A stretch of DNA of 64,000 nucleotides from Periconia sp. R9002. Taxonomy: Eukaryota > Ascomycota > Dothideomycetes > Pleosporales > Periconiaceae. A program made the position numbers and the translations under genes. Numbering within the stretch: position 1 is the first letter of the stretch; every line of letters begins with the position of its first letter. The notes under the pieces were generated by a model, which did not search any database, was not told the DNA's origin, and saw nothing but the letters and a program-made list of their open reading frames with translations. Location: positions 124,001-188,000 of the forward strand of contig JAMAHW010000021.1 of NCBI GenBank assembly GCA_023627715.1. Direction: 5' to 3'. This document shows positions 43,600 through 54,097 of this stretch, in pieces.

Positions 43600-44818
43600 C
43601 GAAATCCTCACCTACGGCACCTCTCAGGACTTCATCTCTGTAGGCGCCAATAACGGACACAACGGCGCCTCAGGTCTCGTCTTCCTGAACAAACCAGGCA
43701 CCATAACCATCACCAAACATCAAGCACCTCAATTCTACACTCTTCCCACCTCATCGTCTACAAAATCCTCGTCCTTAGACCGCTCCCTAGGCAGGCGTCA
43801 TGTTATACGCGCCACAGACCAACACCCACACGACTTCAAAGGCGTCGTAGCCGGAAGCCCCGCAATGGACTTCAGCAACCTGTACGCATGGCGCAAAATT
43901 TCCTACACTCCAGCTGGTAATACCTCATCGGCTGAATTAATCGACTCTGAGAAGTGGAACTCATGGACGCCAAAGTGTTGAATTCGTGCGATGATATCTA
44001 CGGAGTTGAAGACGGTGTTCCAGAAGATCCAAGTCTTCGTTCATTCCAATTTAAAAGAAACTTCTTTGCAGTAAATACGGAAGAAATACATCGAAATGCC
44101 TCACACCAAACCAAATCGCCCTCGTGCGCAAAATCTACTCTCTCTTCTACTCTGCAACAGGGAACTTGGTATAACTCAGCTTGCAACCCGGCAACGAACT
44201 ATACGCAAACACAGGGCTCTACACTGGAAACCCATAACAGCCTTTGGGGGATTGGTACCGTCATGTGTTGCTCAACGATTCCATTTGGGATCCCGCGACA
44301 TTTGACATTTCCGCGGCTGCTTTGGCGGACAAGATCAATCCCTCCGGTATTCGCACGTTTCGTATGTCACTGGAGGGGTTTTAGGGGACTGATGGGAAGT
44401 TGATTACGTGCCACGGAGGGCAAGATCAGCAGATCATTTTGTTCCAGAGTGTGAGGTTTAAGAGCGTCTTTTACGGGGTATTAACGCTACATATATCACT
44501 TTAGATGAGCTCTACAGGTCCTTCAAGGTCTCAGGCATGTGTCACTGAGACTCTGGGCCAGGCGCGTGAGCGTTTGGACAAGTAGGTGGCACGCCGGTGG
44601 GGGTTGGGTTTGAAAGGGAAGGCAACCTATTCAGGGCGATGGTGGACTGGGTGGGAAACGAAGTCGTGCCAGATACGATTACGAGGACAAAGTTTGTGGA
44701 CGATGTCGTCCCGAAGGGGGTACAGTTTAGGAGGAGGCATTGTCGGTACCCGATCCGGAATGTCTATGTCGGTGGCGATGCTGCGGAAGTTGGCAGTTGG
44801 GAATGTATGACCGTTTAG
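43600..44818 (+). pseudogene. Tannase/feruloyl esterase pseudogene
   Basis: Fragments of the tannase family occur in order but in different frames: DFISVGANNGHNGASGLVFL; a shortened region around the serine motif (RSLGRRH where GCSxGGR is expected); DFKGVVAGSPAMDFSNLYAW; CDDIYGVEDGVPEDPSL after a frame change near 43970; DWYRHVLLNDSIWDPATFD in another frame; ITCHGGQDQQIILF; and KVSGMCH followed by a TGA. At least three frameshifts and two stops break it. The N-terminal signal and first part are missing. It cannot encode an active esterase. It lies ~250 nt downstream of the FAD oxidase. Confidence 0.8.
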
Positions 44819-45317
44819 ATGTCCTATTCACGCGTCATGAATTACGACTTGGGAAGATAAGTTACTAGTATTTGGTATCCACCTGATTAGTTAATTTGAA
44901 CTTGTGCTGCACTTTTCAATTGCGGAATAGATATGCTATATTGCTTTCTTCTAGGTCTTTGAAATAGCACGCTCTAATTCTATCTTAGAAACTCAGTGAA
45001 CATAGCGTATTGTTATATAGCAGGAGGAGTCAAGACACCTCATATTGAACGACACTTAGTGACACACTTGACGGGTGGAAACATGGTACTGGATTTAGAT
45101 TATCCATACATGCGGGGATAATGATAAACCCTAGCCAGAAAATAGGTGTTTGCCAGTCGCCACCTATTTTTCATAAATTTATAAACCCTTTTTGCTGGGG
45201 GTACAGTACTTCCACTTCATAGTCTCCTTGCTGAGTACGTCTATCACACACACCGCACCACATGTAATGAAAGCGTCTCTTCAGAAGTCATCCCACCTCA
45301 ACGTGGGTTCTTGACTA
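44819..45317. other. Gene-free stretch
   Basis: About 500 nt between the dead tannase and the next gene. It carries a TATA-like box at its right end and nothing else supported. Confidence 0.4.
45180..45185 (+). promoter_or_regulatory. TATA-like box
   Basis: TATAAA about 135 nt upstream of the ATG at 45318, in AT-rich sequence. Reasonable spacing for a fungal promoter. Confidence 0.35.
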
Positions 45318-46855
45318 ATGATGGCCTCTCGCAACAACACAATCCTCTCTCCAGGGGAGACGGCTCGAAATTCGAGCGGATCAAGTCAGCAATCGGCAGG
45401 AACGCAACCAGCTCCCAAGCGAACGCAGGTGTCAACAGAAACGAAGCCGAAACGGAAAAGGCTGATCAAGCGTCAAAAGAGTTCAACGCTATCCAAAGAA
45501 CCCACAGAGTCTGAGGAGCCCGAGCTGGACATTTCCCTGCCAGATTATGAGCAGGTAGTTGAAGGTGCGCTTCGATTCCTGAGAGCAAACATCTTAAGGA
45601 GCTAATACAGGAAGCAGACATCGTTCCGAGAGATCCCGACATCCCACAATTTTTCAAGATGCTCGCGCTAATGAACCACCACGAATTCCCGCGCGAGAGT
45701 CTCTCTCCAGGGCTCGCTTTCTTCGTGGTGGAGCGCTCTCAGCTAGAAACGCCATGTTTCGCCAACACCCGCAGGCGAGCTGCCAATTTCGCAAAGCACT
45801 ACCCGGACAGCAAGTTACAAGAGTCCGCGCTCGAGATCATGGTGCGGGAAACCGAGATGGACGGTCAATCTTCGCTAGCCCAGTTCGTCGTCCTGGACAC
45901 GGAGCTGCTCGCAACCATGACACGAGCGCGCGTGCTGCAGGCCAAATGCCCCAATCACGACTTTGTCCTCGGTATCGCGGATCTCACTGAGATTCGACAG
46001 TTCACGTACGTTTCCATGTATGCCATGCGCATGAGGTTAAACCTTCGGACCCCCGTCCTTAAAGATACCCGAGTGTTGGTGTGGTCGCATTTACCAAACA
46101 TGGCGCTAAAGTACACGATGCCTTGGAAGCAGTACTCCGACATGCTGATCCGGGAGAGGATTTTCGCGCCTATACTTGCAGACAAGGACAGGCAACTGCA
46201 ACACATGAACGGAAGGAGCCTTTTGGATAGGTGGATGCACGCCAGGTTGACCGATTCCAGCACTTACGAGAGAGGTCCGAGGCCAGCGAAACTATTCCAG
46301 GCGCTCTGGGACTACATGGGCATGCACCCCCAGGACAAACTCACCAAGCTGGTTGTGTACTACCTCTACATGATGAGCCTTGACTCTGACACAATGAATG
46401 TTTTCGACGGACCACGAATACAGGCAGCCGTGGATAGAGAATTCACAGACATGTTGATGATGAATCAAGCCATGCAGGCAAAGAATAAGGGACTATGTAC
46501 TCTTACAACAGCGGACGGAACCTTTGTGCTGACTCCTGTGGGGAGATTCAACATGGCAAACTTCCGAGACCTTTGCGAGACGTTTAGGGATGATACGCCA
46601 TTCACGAAAGGGCGGAAGGGAAGTAGAGTGACAAGTCACAGGAGGTGGGCTTTGAAATCACCGACTAAACTTCATGGTGTGTGGGAGGAGGACGAGACGG
46701 AAACTTGCGCTAGGGCAAGGAATAGTGAGAAGGAGTCTTTGATGGCGGGTGTGAGCGGACAGGACGCCGGTGAAGATGTGACCCCAGAGTCTGTCACATC
46801 GCAGAGCCAAGAGTCCCAAGAGGGTGAAGAGAGCATCTTGTCGCTGGAAATTTAA
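45318..46855 (+). CDS. Hypothetical protein with basic N-terminus
   Basis: Exons 45318..45554 and 45611..46855 joined by a 56-nt intron (GTAGTT...CTAATACAG) keep frame and give about 493 residues; the ATG at 45321 is an equivalent start. The N-terminal 80 residues are Ser/Thr-rich with a KPKRKRLIKRQK patch that could be a nuclear signal. The central part is helical (SLAQFVVLDTELLATMTRAR, YTMPWKQYSDMLIRERIFAP, QDKLTKLVVYYLYMMSLDSD). The tail is acidic and Ser/Glu-rich. No known domain. An alternative donor at 45565 would break the frame. Function unknown. Confidence 0.68.
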
Positions 46856-47736
46856 GGCTTTCGGCTTTTGAGGTCAATCGCAGGCTCATGGGAATGCGAG
46901 ACGGTACCACTGCTCGCAGTTCGTCTATCTCGCGTTTCATCTTCTCGTTGCGCGCGCTGGATGCTTCCGCGGGATAGATACCTCAGGATAGGTGGAGGAA
47001 CAAGGTGCCCGTGATCGATCATAGATGCGGGACGGAAAGTAAAGCTTTCCTACTGTTTCGTTTCTCATCTCGGTAGCTGGTTTTCGTATTGCCGATATAT
47101 CGTTATGCTACTACTCTTCGAATATCCTGCTGCAAGAAGGTGTAGCTCGGGTATCTCATGCTTCGCATCTGCAAATGTCGGTAGGCGCTTTCCCAGTACC
47201 CTTAGTTTAGCAAACAAAGAGCTTTTTGGATTTAGATCATTAGTTTGAGGAGCGATTCCAAGAAAACGGCGTACCCGCGTACAATAATGTTCGCTTTTCT
47301 GTCGTAAAAGTGGCAATGAGGGGGCACGTCACCGCTCATTGAGACCCCCACCTCATCCCTCATCAGTATTTTTTCTACTCATGCATACTTATGCATCTCC
47401 AAGCTGTTATACATCGTGATCAGAGGGTAGTCACAATATATCATACATTGCGAAATTCAGAGAACAAATTCACATGGAGATGACACTGTGAGGTTCCCAT
47501 ATCGCGGCAGCCTTCGCTAAAGTTGCCATCTGACCCACACCGCCAGTTGACCAGTAGAAATCGAACTAATTACTCGCCGATGACTCCTGATTGGCGCTGA
47601 GCAGCTGACGTGAGTATGACACCCCACTTCGCTTCTTGGTGCATCCTGAAGTGCCAAAATTGATTTTGCCATGTCTCCTTCAATTTTGACCCGATTCATA
47701 TAATTCAAAATGCATTAAAAAGCCCATAATTCAAAC
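46856..47736. other. Gene-free stretch
   Basis: About 880 nt between a coding gene and the tRNA-Arg gene. No supported feature. Confidence 0.4.
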
Positions 47737-47858
47737 GGCCGGTTGGCGCAATGGTAGCGCGCGGGCCTCCTAAGCCCGAGGCTGTGGGGTAAGTTTGATC
47801 TCCGACATCGATTTAGCAAAAATTCTAACGTCTACAAGTTCGAGTCCCACATCGGTCG
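47737..47858 (+). tRNA. tRNA-Arg (CCU) interrupted in the T-arm by a 50-nt insertion
   Basis: With 47789..47838 removed, the sequence folds as a full tRNA: acceptor GGCCGGT/ATCGGTC, D stem GCGC/GCGC, anticodon stem CGGGC/GCCCG with loop CTCCTAA (anticodon CCT, 47769..47771), variable AGGCT, and T stem GTGGG/CCCAC around TTCGAGT. The insertion lies exactly between the 5' T-stem strand and the T loop, not after position 37 where tRNA introns belong. It begins GTAAGT, has CTAAC and ends CAAG, like the mRNA introns of this window. Its first part also resembles the tRNA 3' end (AAGTTTGATCTCCGACATCG against AAGTTCGAGTCCCACATCG). A T6 terminator follows. Whether a functional tRNA is made is unknown. 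Confidence 0.75.
47789..47838 (+). other. Intron-like or duplicated insertion inside tRNA-Arg
   Basis: 50 nt with GT start, CTAAC nine nucleotides before the terminal AG, and a 45-nt direct repeat relationship with the tRNA 3' end. It is either a spliceosomal-type intron in a Pol III gene or the trace of a partial tandem duplication whose first copy has decayed by C-to-T and G-to-A changes. Confidence 0.6.
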
Positions 47859-47861
47859 CTC

Positions 47862-47867
47862 TTTTTT
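47862..47867 (+). terminator. Pol III terminator
   Basis: TTTTTT four nucleotides after the tRNA-Arg discriminator base; standard RNA polymerase III stop. Confidence 0.7.
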
Positions 47868-50110
47868 GCGTTTTTAGCTTTCTGGCGCGTTGTAGGCGTA
47901 GATGAAGCGTATGTACGTGTGCTTCGCTCAGCGGAGACTTCAATCAAGATTTTACTTTTATCCCTAGGCGATTTTTTGAGGTGGATGTTGAAGAAATAGT
48001 GCAGGAGGTGTCTTTTTTGGCGGAATAATTGCGACAATGCTGCTTCCAAGACTCTATTCTAGGAAAGCCAGCGCTGTATAGTTTTCGAGAGTTTAACGGC
48101 TGTGACTCCATCGAAGTGTTTGGAACGAGAAGCGCCATGCTGTTGGCAGCATTCACATCCCGGCTGAATTTTTTTTTAAGAAAAGAAAGGTGGACAGCAT
48201 GTCACAATGTCTACCATGGCACAAATTTCGATGGGAAAAGCGACAATGTTCACAGCCTGGAAATTGTCCTCATCATCCAGAGGATAATGGGAAAAGTCAT
48301 CCTCGACGAACAGCATCAAATAACTAAGTTTTTGGGTCTATGGTGACGAGGGCTAACAATGCGGGAGAAGAGAGAAAGCAGTACTGTATGATCACTGTAT
48401 CAAATCCTTTGTCTATTCCTTCCCGTTTGTAAGGACAAGCGCGAGACTGGGTACGCAAACTTCCGGCAAGAGTGAATAGTTAAAAATTGAGAGACTGAGT
48501 GGGGGACTAGGTATATCGCACTGCGTATATCGCACTGCTTTTCCAGCCTTTACAGATATGTTGGTGTGGGGACAGTGTATATCACGCTTCTTCTTCTTTG
48601 TTTTTGTCACCTGTTTCTCGCTGCTCCTGATCCTCACGGTTCCAGCTTACGTCCCAGATCTCTCTGCCATATTAAATTCTCAGATTTCAAGCCATCACAT
48701 ATAAACATCTTGTCTCTGCCAAACCTGAACTCTCAGCACCCTTTCCAAAACCAGCATTATGCCATGATGTCTGACATGGTTGCGCCAGCGCTAGCTAGTG
48801 CTCATTCTTGGGAAAAAAGATACGAGGGAACATATCGATTCTTCTATTGACCTAACCGGCAAATATTATGGCAGGAACAAGACGGTTCCGAGGAGGCGTA
48901 TACTGCGGAAGACGTACATCCCGGTAAGAACTGGATAAGCCGAAGAGTGGGGGCCCTAGTCATGAAAGCGGCAGTTAGATAGGGATATTGCGGTGTGCGG
49001 GATGAACGTGCGAAATTTCCCATCTTGCCCTTCTCGAGAATAGAGATGTGGACATAGCTGAAGTAGTATTTATCTTGGAAACGTGGCATCAAAAGTGCGA
49101 CGTGTGACAATTAACATGAAGAAAAGCGCCGACCATCGCACAATCGATTGATCAACATGTTGCTATGAATACCGCCATAGGTAACAGATATATCACATAA
49201 ACAACTATCACATGCGTGCCTAGGTATCAAATAAGTGGACCCCTGTGGCGTTCGTGGGGTAGCGTCGTTTAACGTTGATATGGCGGCTCCAAGATCCCAG
49301 ATCGCATCCATCTCCGAATCTCGCCCTGGCCAAAGTCGTGCCGTCAGAGACGGTCAGACCGAAAAACTCGCCGGGGTTGCAGCAGCAGCCGTCAAATAAT
49401 GGGAATTTCACGCTTCTAGAAGGCTTCCGCACAACATGTCGACCTGTCTTTGCGATGATGCGTCCCGGTTTTTATTCCTTGATTCAAGCCAGTTGGCGTC
49501 CCACACGTTCATGAAACCCGCTGTCGTCATCTCCTTCGTATCAAGAAGAACGCCAATAAACCCACCACTTCTAACTACTCCGGCCCGCACATTTTGCACA
49601 AGAAAACACAGTGGCCAAGCAAATCGACACCTATCAACACAACTAGCCTAAAGTCCGCCAAGTAGCGCCGTCTAGCACAGCCCCCCAAATCAGGCACACC
49701 TCATCCCGGTGAACGAGCGTGTACCCCGCTGTAATCCTCTTTCCCACTCCAGTCTGTTTCCTGCAGGGACCGATTCTTTTCGGGAATCGAGTTTTGCTGG
49801 GAATTCGTCCATTGGCTTACTGTTCGGTGATTTTGCGCGCGCGCACATGTGAACAACTCACCCATCAGCCCCCCACCTCATACAATCCGCACGCGACAAC
49901 GAAGAAGCGGAACGTAAAAGGCTCTGCACCCATCTTCTCGTACTCTCTGCCTCATTCATTCTCGTCAATCTGACTGTGCGTCATCAATCCGGTACAACCA
50001 ACCAGAACACACAGCGAACGCCACCGGGATACACACACCTGAACATTCCCTCCCATCCTCTCTCTCCAGGCAGAAACAACACCACACCAACCCTCCACCA
50101 CCACCAAAAA
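47868..50110. other. Long gene-free stretch
   Basis: About 2.2 kb. Several small frames exist (48029-48346, 48566-48850, 49436-49651) but none has an ATG together with a recognisable or conserved-looking product. No repeat family was noticed. Confidence 0.45.
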
Positions 50111-50482
50111 ATGGCGAAATTCATCGACACATCGTCTTCACAATCCTTCCCCCTCGCCTCACGCGTCCTGCGTCCACAGCGCACAGACTCCTCCTCCTCC
50201 TCCCCCTCGCGCTCCAAGAAACCGCACTTCCTGTCATGGCTCCCTGATTCCGAGGTGATCTTTCAGATGCTCCTTGCGATAGTCTGTTTCCTGGCCGCTT
50301 TGTACGCAGATTTGACGTTTTTGGCCGCGGGGTTGCGGCTTGTGTCGCCCGAGCTGCCGAGCGCGTGTTTGTGGGTTTTTGGTGGCGGATATGCACTTAT
50401 TTTGTATGTCGGGAGGTGTGAGAGGTTGGTAGAGGAGCGGTGGACGGCGGAGATGCGTGAGGGGAAAGAGGGGAGGTTCTGA
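50111..50482 (+). CDS. Small membrane protein, two predicted helices
   Basis: A 123-residue frame from the ATG at 50111, which has a good context (AAAAATGGCG). After a Ser-rich basic N-terminus (RTDSSSSSPSRSKKPHF) come two hydrophobic helices (VIFQMLLAIVCFLAALYADL and ACLWVFGGGYALILYVG) and a short charged tail. The frame is open 45 codons further upstream, but that part lies in pyrimidine-rich 5' UTR-like sequence. Family not recognised; a small ER or organelle membrane protein is possible. Confidence 0.6.
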   Translation: MAKFIDTSSSQSFPLASRVLRPQRTDSSSSSPSRSKKPHFLSWLPDSEVIFQMLLAIVCFLAALYADLTFLAAGLRLVSPELPSACLWVFGGGYALILYVGRCERLVEERWTAEMREGKEGRF

Positions 50483-50949
50483 TGTTCGGTTTGCGAGGGG
50501 AAAGAGAGCGGGACCGAGCGCGTTGCTTGTTTCGTTCTTCTAGTAGAGCGCTTTTGGCGTTGGACTCTCGCGGGCGGTTTTGGTTTTTGCATTTCGTCTG
50601 ATTTTGACTGGCGATGTTTTTGCCCGCTTCTTTCTGTGGTTTGGAGGTTTGGAGGGACGTATAAACTGCCACAGAGCAACGACGCAACCAAATATGGCGC
50701 TGGTTCTACACATGGGTAACATTTTGCATCAGATAGATTTCCTTTTTTCATCAGAAGATGGGCGTAGCCTCCACCAGCATTGTAACCCATGTCTAGGCTT
50801 TATATAGACTGGTTTCACAGCGACGTAACTAAGGAACATACAATACATCCACCGTAAAGAATAAAAGTGAATCGGAAAGTGACAAATTGCGTATCAGGTA
50901 CTAGATCAATTTTTTCCAGGCACTGTTATGAGGAAAGTCGATGAAGCGA

Positions 50950-51290
50950 TGGAACACCTATGCGATGAAGACTGAGAGGAACGACGGTTCGTATGACTAT
51001 CCGCAGCGTGTTTTTCGGGGATATCGGCCACCAGCTGGACATAGAGGCGACATTTTTGAATCGGAAGTAGCTTGATTTTTGAAGTATGGAACTGATAGAG
51101 ACGTACTAATCATCGGTGCTTCTTCTGATATATTGGATGCCATGCTACGGCGCGTGTGGTATGTGCCGTGCCAAATATGATTGGAACATTTTCGAAGTTT
51201 TTTTTTTTATTTCCTAAATACGGCTAGGATAAAGAGTGGGTGTCTAATATGGTTCGTATATTTTTAGTCGTGCTAGTCCGCCATAATTCT
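50950..51290. repeat. Direct repeat, left copy
   Basis: Matches 53842..54062 in the same orientation: AACACCTATGCGATGAAGAC here against AGCACCTATACGTTGAAGAC there, then GACTGAGAGGAACGACGG against GACTGAGAAGAATGACGG, ATATCGGCCA shared, and TAGTCGTGCTAGTC against TAGTCGTGCTGGTC. The left copy has ~100 extra nt in the middle. Differences are mostly transitions. Confidence 0.6.
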
Positions 51291-52074
51291 TCATTCCTCA
51301 TGGTCTCGCACAAGACTGCTGAATATTAGTCAAAGTAAAAAACCTTGTTGTTCAATTCAGCAAGCTTACGACGCAGGACTTGGATTAAAAAAACGCTGAG
51401 AAGGACATATCTGAAAGCAGAAGAGAAAGTGTAAGCGATAGTGGCGTTAGGCAAACTACACATTGGTCCCTCATACGCAGAAACAACTACCTGCAACGCG
51501 AAGTAAATTACCTAAGACGACACGATCGCGATAATTTTATCAACACCTTTTTACTTAAGCACTCACCCTTTTTAGAACTTTTGATCAATTTAGATTGCTA
51601 ACCCTCCCTAAATAGCCATCTTCTGGTGTTATTTTGTATGGAAAATGCCACTTTGCATTTTGGTTGGTGTGGCACTCGGGTTCCACTTTGCAGTTATTCT
51701 TGCGTATGAGAGCCGGTGCTGGAGAAGCTTGATATCGATCACTTTCTCCGCCATCTCCACACATTTGGGCGAATACGCCATGCGGCGGTGGCTAGGCTGT
51801 GACAGGCGCAGATGAAGGCAGACAACATAATCCCACAAAGCCTCGTATTAGCCCCAACGTCTTGATTCACCGGCTTAAGCCTCCCTGCTCTATTCAGCCT
51901 ATGAAAACTTGACACATTATAGCTGATTCAGGAGAGCGTCTGTGGCCTCCAATGATTGTTATAGATGCATTATTGTTTATTTTTGCAGTAAATCTTACGT
52001 TCTACCAGGACCTGGCTCGTATACCTCCAAAAAGGTACCACAGATAGTTGTGCCAACATACGGTTTTTTAAAAG

Positions 52075-52081
52075 TATAAAA
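52075..52081 (+). promoter_or_regulatory. TATA-like box
   Basis: TATAAAA about 130 nt upstream of the ATG at 52208. Good position for a core promoter. Confidence 0.45.
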
Positions 52082-52207
52082 GCGCTGTCTTGGAAGCATC
52101 AAGGCAGGAATTCTATCAAAACTTTCAAGATATCCTTTCTGGCCGTCTAATATCTTGGTTGTCCATTAATATATCCCACTTTCATTTTCTCGCTCAGCTT
52201 CCCAGCC

Positions 52208-53641
52208 ATGAGTTGCCATTTTGCTCCAGACTTTCCCCTCGCTCCCGGTGTCACCTACTCCCAGTTCAACTCCTCCTTCAACGACAAACTCATCTGTCCA
52301 GCTACCTATTTGCGGCCGGATCCTGGTGGAGCGCTTATTCCCTGGCTCTACTCGGTGATTTTACTGCTGTTCCATCTTCCAGCATGTATCATACGAGCTG
52401 TTAGATGGGAATCCGCTCAGTACCTCGCCTTAGGTCTAGCCTTGTTCAATATCGCCATCACCATCCAATCGTACGTTAGCACTAAGCTCGACCCGGCGGA
52501 AGTGCTGGTTTGGATGCCTCTGACGCTCATGTTGGATATCGGCGCTATGATGCAGATGGTTATCCTCATTCTTGAAAAGGACGGGAACAGCGTGAGCAAG
52601 TTGGCGAATGCGTTGAAAGAGCAACTGAGACGGATTGTGAGGGCTGTTAAGGACGGTTTGCGCGGTTCTAAGAGGAGGGCTGCTGCTACTGACCAGGGAG
52701 ATAACTTGAAGATGCTGTCGCGATCTCAGTCGCAAGCTGCAGCAGACGGAACAAACACGACGGGAGATGTAGATACGGATATTATTTCACATGCACCTCA
52801 GCCGCAAACCGCAGCAAACAGTTCATCTCTGGCCCAGCCACAAACCGCAGCAAACGGAACAACAAATTCGACCGGCGATGCAAGTACTACCAGTAACTCA
52901 ACTACTTCCAAGAACGAATCTATTGTCAGCAATGGATCTGCTGCCAGCGATGAAACTACGGCCAGCGAAGCAGCACGTTATAGTTTGGTAAAGTATGCCT
53001 TGGTCGCACTCTTCGCCGCTCTCTTTGGGGTAATGCTCCTTATTCTGCAAATCTACGGATTCTGGGCTGCAACGCGAGGCATGAAAACCCAAGGCCTAAC
53101 TGTCAAGTGGTGTTCCCCCTTGTTCCGAGACTTCGCCCTCGCCGTAACAACCGGCAACTGCGAGCGATACCGCATCATCGACAGCAGCAGCAACGGCATC
53201 GGATGCATCCAACTCCCCGCCTCAGAGCAAGAAGAATGGCTAAAGGGCACCGTTGCCGCACTCTCCCTTTCCCTAGTCTTCGAAGTCATCGATCTTCTTC
53301 TGGTGGGATTTGCCAAGCGCACCCAAAACGGCAGAAGTAGAAGGTTCCGTGGCATGCGCTTGCGGCGGCCGTGGCTGTCCATGTTGGGCGGCGCACTTAC
53401 TCTGATTCTTCTTATTTCTTACGGCGCGGATATGGCGAACCATTTACCCCCGGGCGTTACGGATGTTGTGTGGATCTATCGGAAGGAACCCATCGCTGAG
53501 GTTGGCAGAGTCTGCCAGGGGGAGTTGAAATCTCCTGGGTTGAGGGGTATGATCATTGGGTGGACCGATGGGTTGTTCGACAGCTGGGGCACGCTCTACC
53601 ATGGTAAAGTTATTCATAAAGCAATTAGCCAGGAGATTTAG
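52208..53641 (+). CDS. Multi-pass membrane protein of unknown function
   Basis: A single exon of 477 residues. Helices: WLYSVILLLFHLPACII, YLALGLALFNIAITIQSYV, MPLTLMLDIGAMMQMVILI, YALVALFAALFGVMLLILQI, TVAALSLSLVFEVIDLLLVG and WLSMLGGALTLILLISYGAD. Between helices 3 and 4 lies a ~110-residue cytosolic or lumenal loop that is Ser/Thr/Asn-rich with QPQTAANSSS/QPQTAANGTT direct repeats and many N-glycosylation-type sites. No transporter signature is recognised. It is flanked on both sides by direct repeats (50950 and 53842). Confidence 0.75.
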   Translation: MSCHFAPDFPLAPGVTYSQFNSSFNDKLICPATYLRPDPGGALIPWLYSVILLLFHLPACIIRAVRWESAQYLALGLALFNIAITIQSYVSTKLDPAEVLVWMPLTLMLDIGAMMQMVILILEKDGNSVSKLANALKEQLRRIVRAVKDGLRGSKRRAAATDQGDNLKMLSRSQSQAAADGTNTTGDVDTDIISHAPQPQTAANSSSLAQPQTAANGTTNSTGDASTTSNSTTSKNESIVSNGSAASDETTASEAARYSLVKYALVALFAALFGVMLLILQIYGFWAATRGMKTQGLTVKWCSPLFRDFALAVTTGNCERYRIIDSSSNGIGCIQLPASEQEEWLKGTVAALSLSLVFEVIDLLLVGFAKRTQNGRSRRFRGMRLRRPWLSMLGGALTLILLISYGADMANHLPPGVTDVVWIYRKEPIAEVGRVCQGELKSPGLRGMIIGWTDGLFDSWGTLYHGKVIHKAISQEI

Positions 53642-54097
53642 AGAGAGGTGTTTCCAGTACTAGACTCTAGAATATAACTAAGTCTGGACATACATATACG
53701 CATTTGACATCCATCCCTTGGTTGCAAGAGACCCAGTGTGGCTGGACATGCGCCGGGCATTTTGACCTCACTCAGCTTAAGAAAGTATCACAGATTCCTC
53801 CTACTGAGAAATTACGTTCGTTTTCTCGACTTGTTTGTAAATGAGCACCTATACGTTGAAGACTGAGAAGAATGACGGCTTATGTGACTATCCTTAGGAT
53901 GTGTTTTTCTTCGGTAATATCGGCCATCATTTGGACATAAGCGACATTTTGGAATAGAAGATTTTTAAAACTTAGCTTTACCCTATTAGGGCCAGGGTAA
54001 CGAGTGGATGTCCAAGAAGGTTCGTGTGCTTGTAGTCGTGCTGGTCTACCGATTCTCCCTCGTCGTCGTCTCGATCAAGACTTCAAACAAGTGAGAA
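53642..54097. other. Gene-free stretch containing a direct-repeat copy
   Basis: About 455 nt between convergent genes; mostly occupied by the right copy of the direct repeat. No gene supported. Confidence 0.45.
53842..54062. repeat. Direct repeat, right copy
   Basis: Same orientation as the left copy at 50950 and ~2.9 kb away. It shows A/T at many sites where the left copy has G/C. Confidence 0.6.

Larger units (their letters stand above)
50483..52207. other. Gene-free stretch containing a direct-repeat copy
   Basis: About 1.7 kb without a supported gene. It contains the left copy of a ~340-nt direct repeat (50950-51290) and AT-rich promoter sequence for the next gene. Confidence 0.45.

Noticed and set aside
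48566..48850. Frame beginning with a hydrophobic, signal-like stretch
   Set aside because: Starts with GTG, no in-frame ATG nearby, no conserved downstream motif; too weak to call a secreted gene.
49984..50790. Minus-strand frames near the small membrane protein
   Set aside because: Antisense shadows; the plus-strand frame has an ATG in good context and two clean helices.
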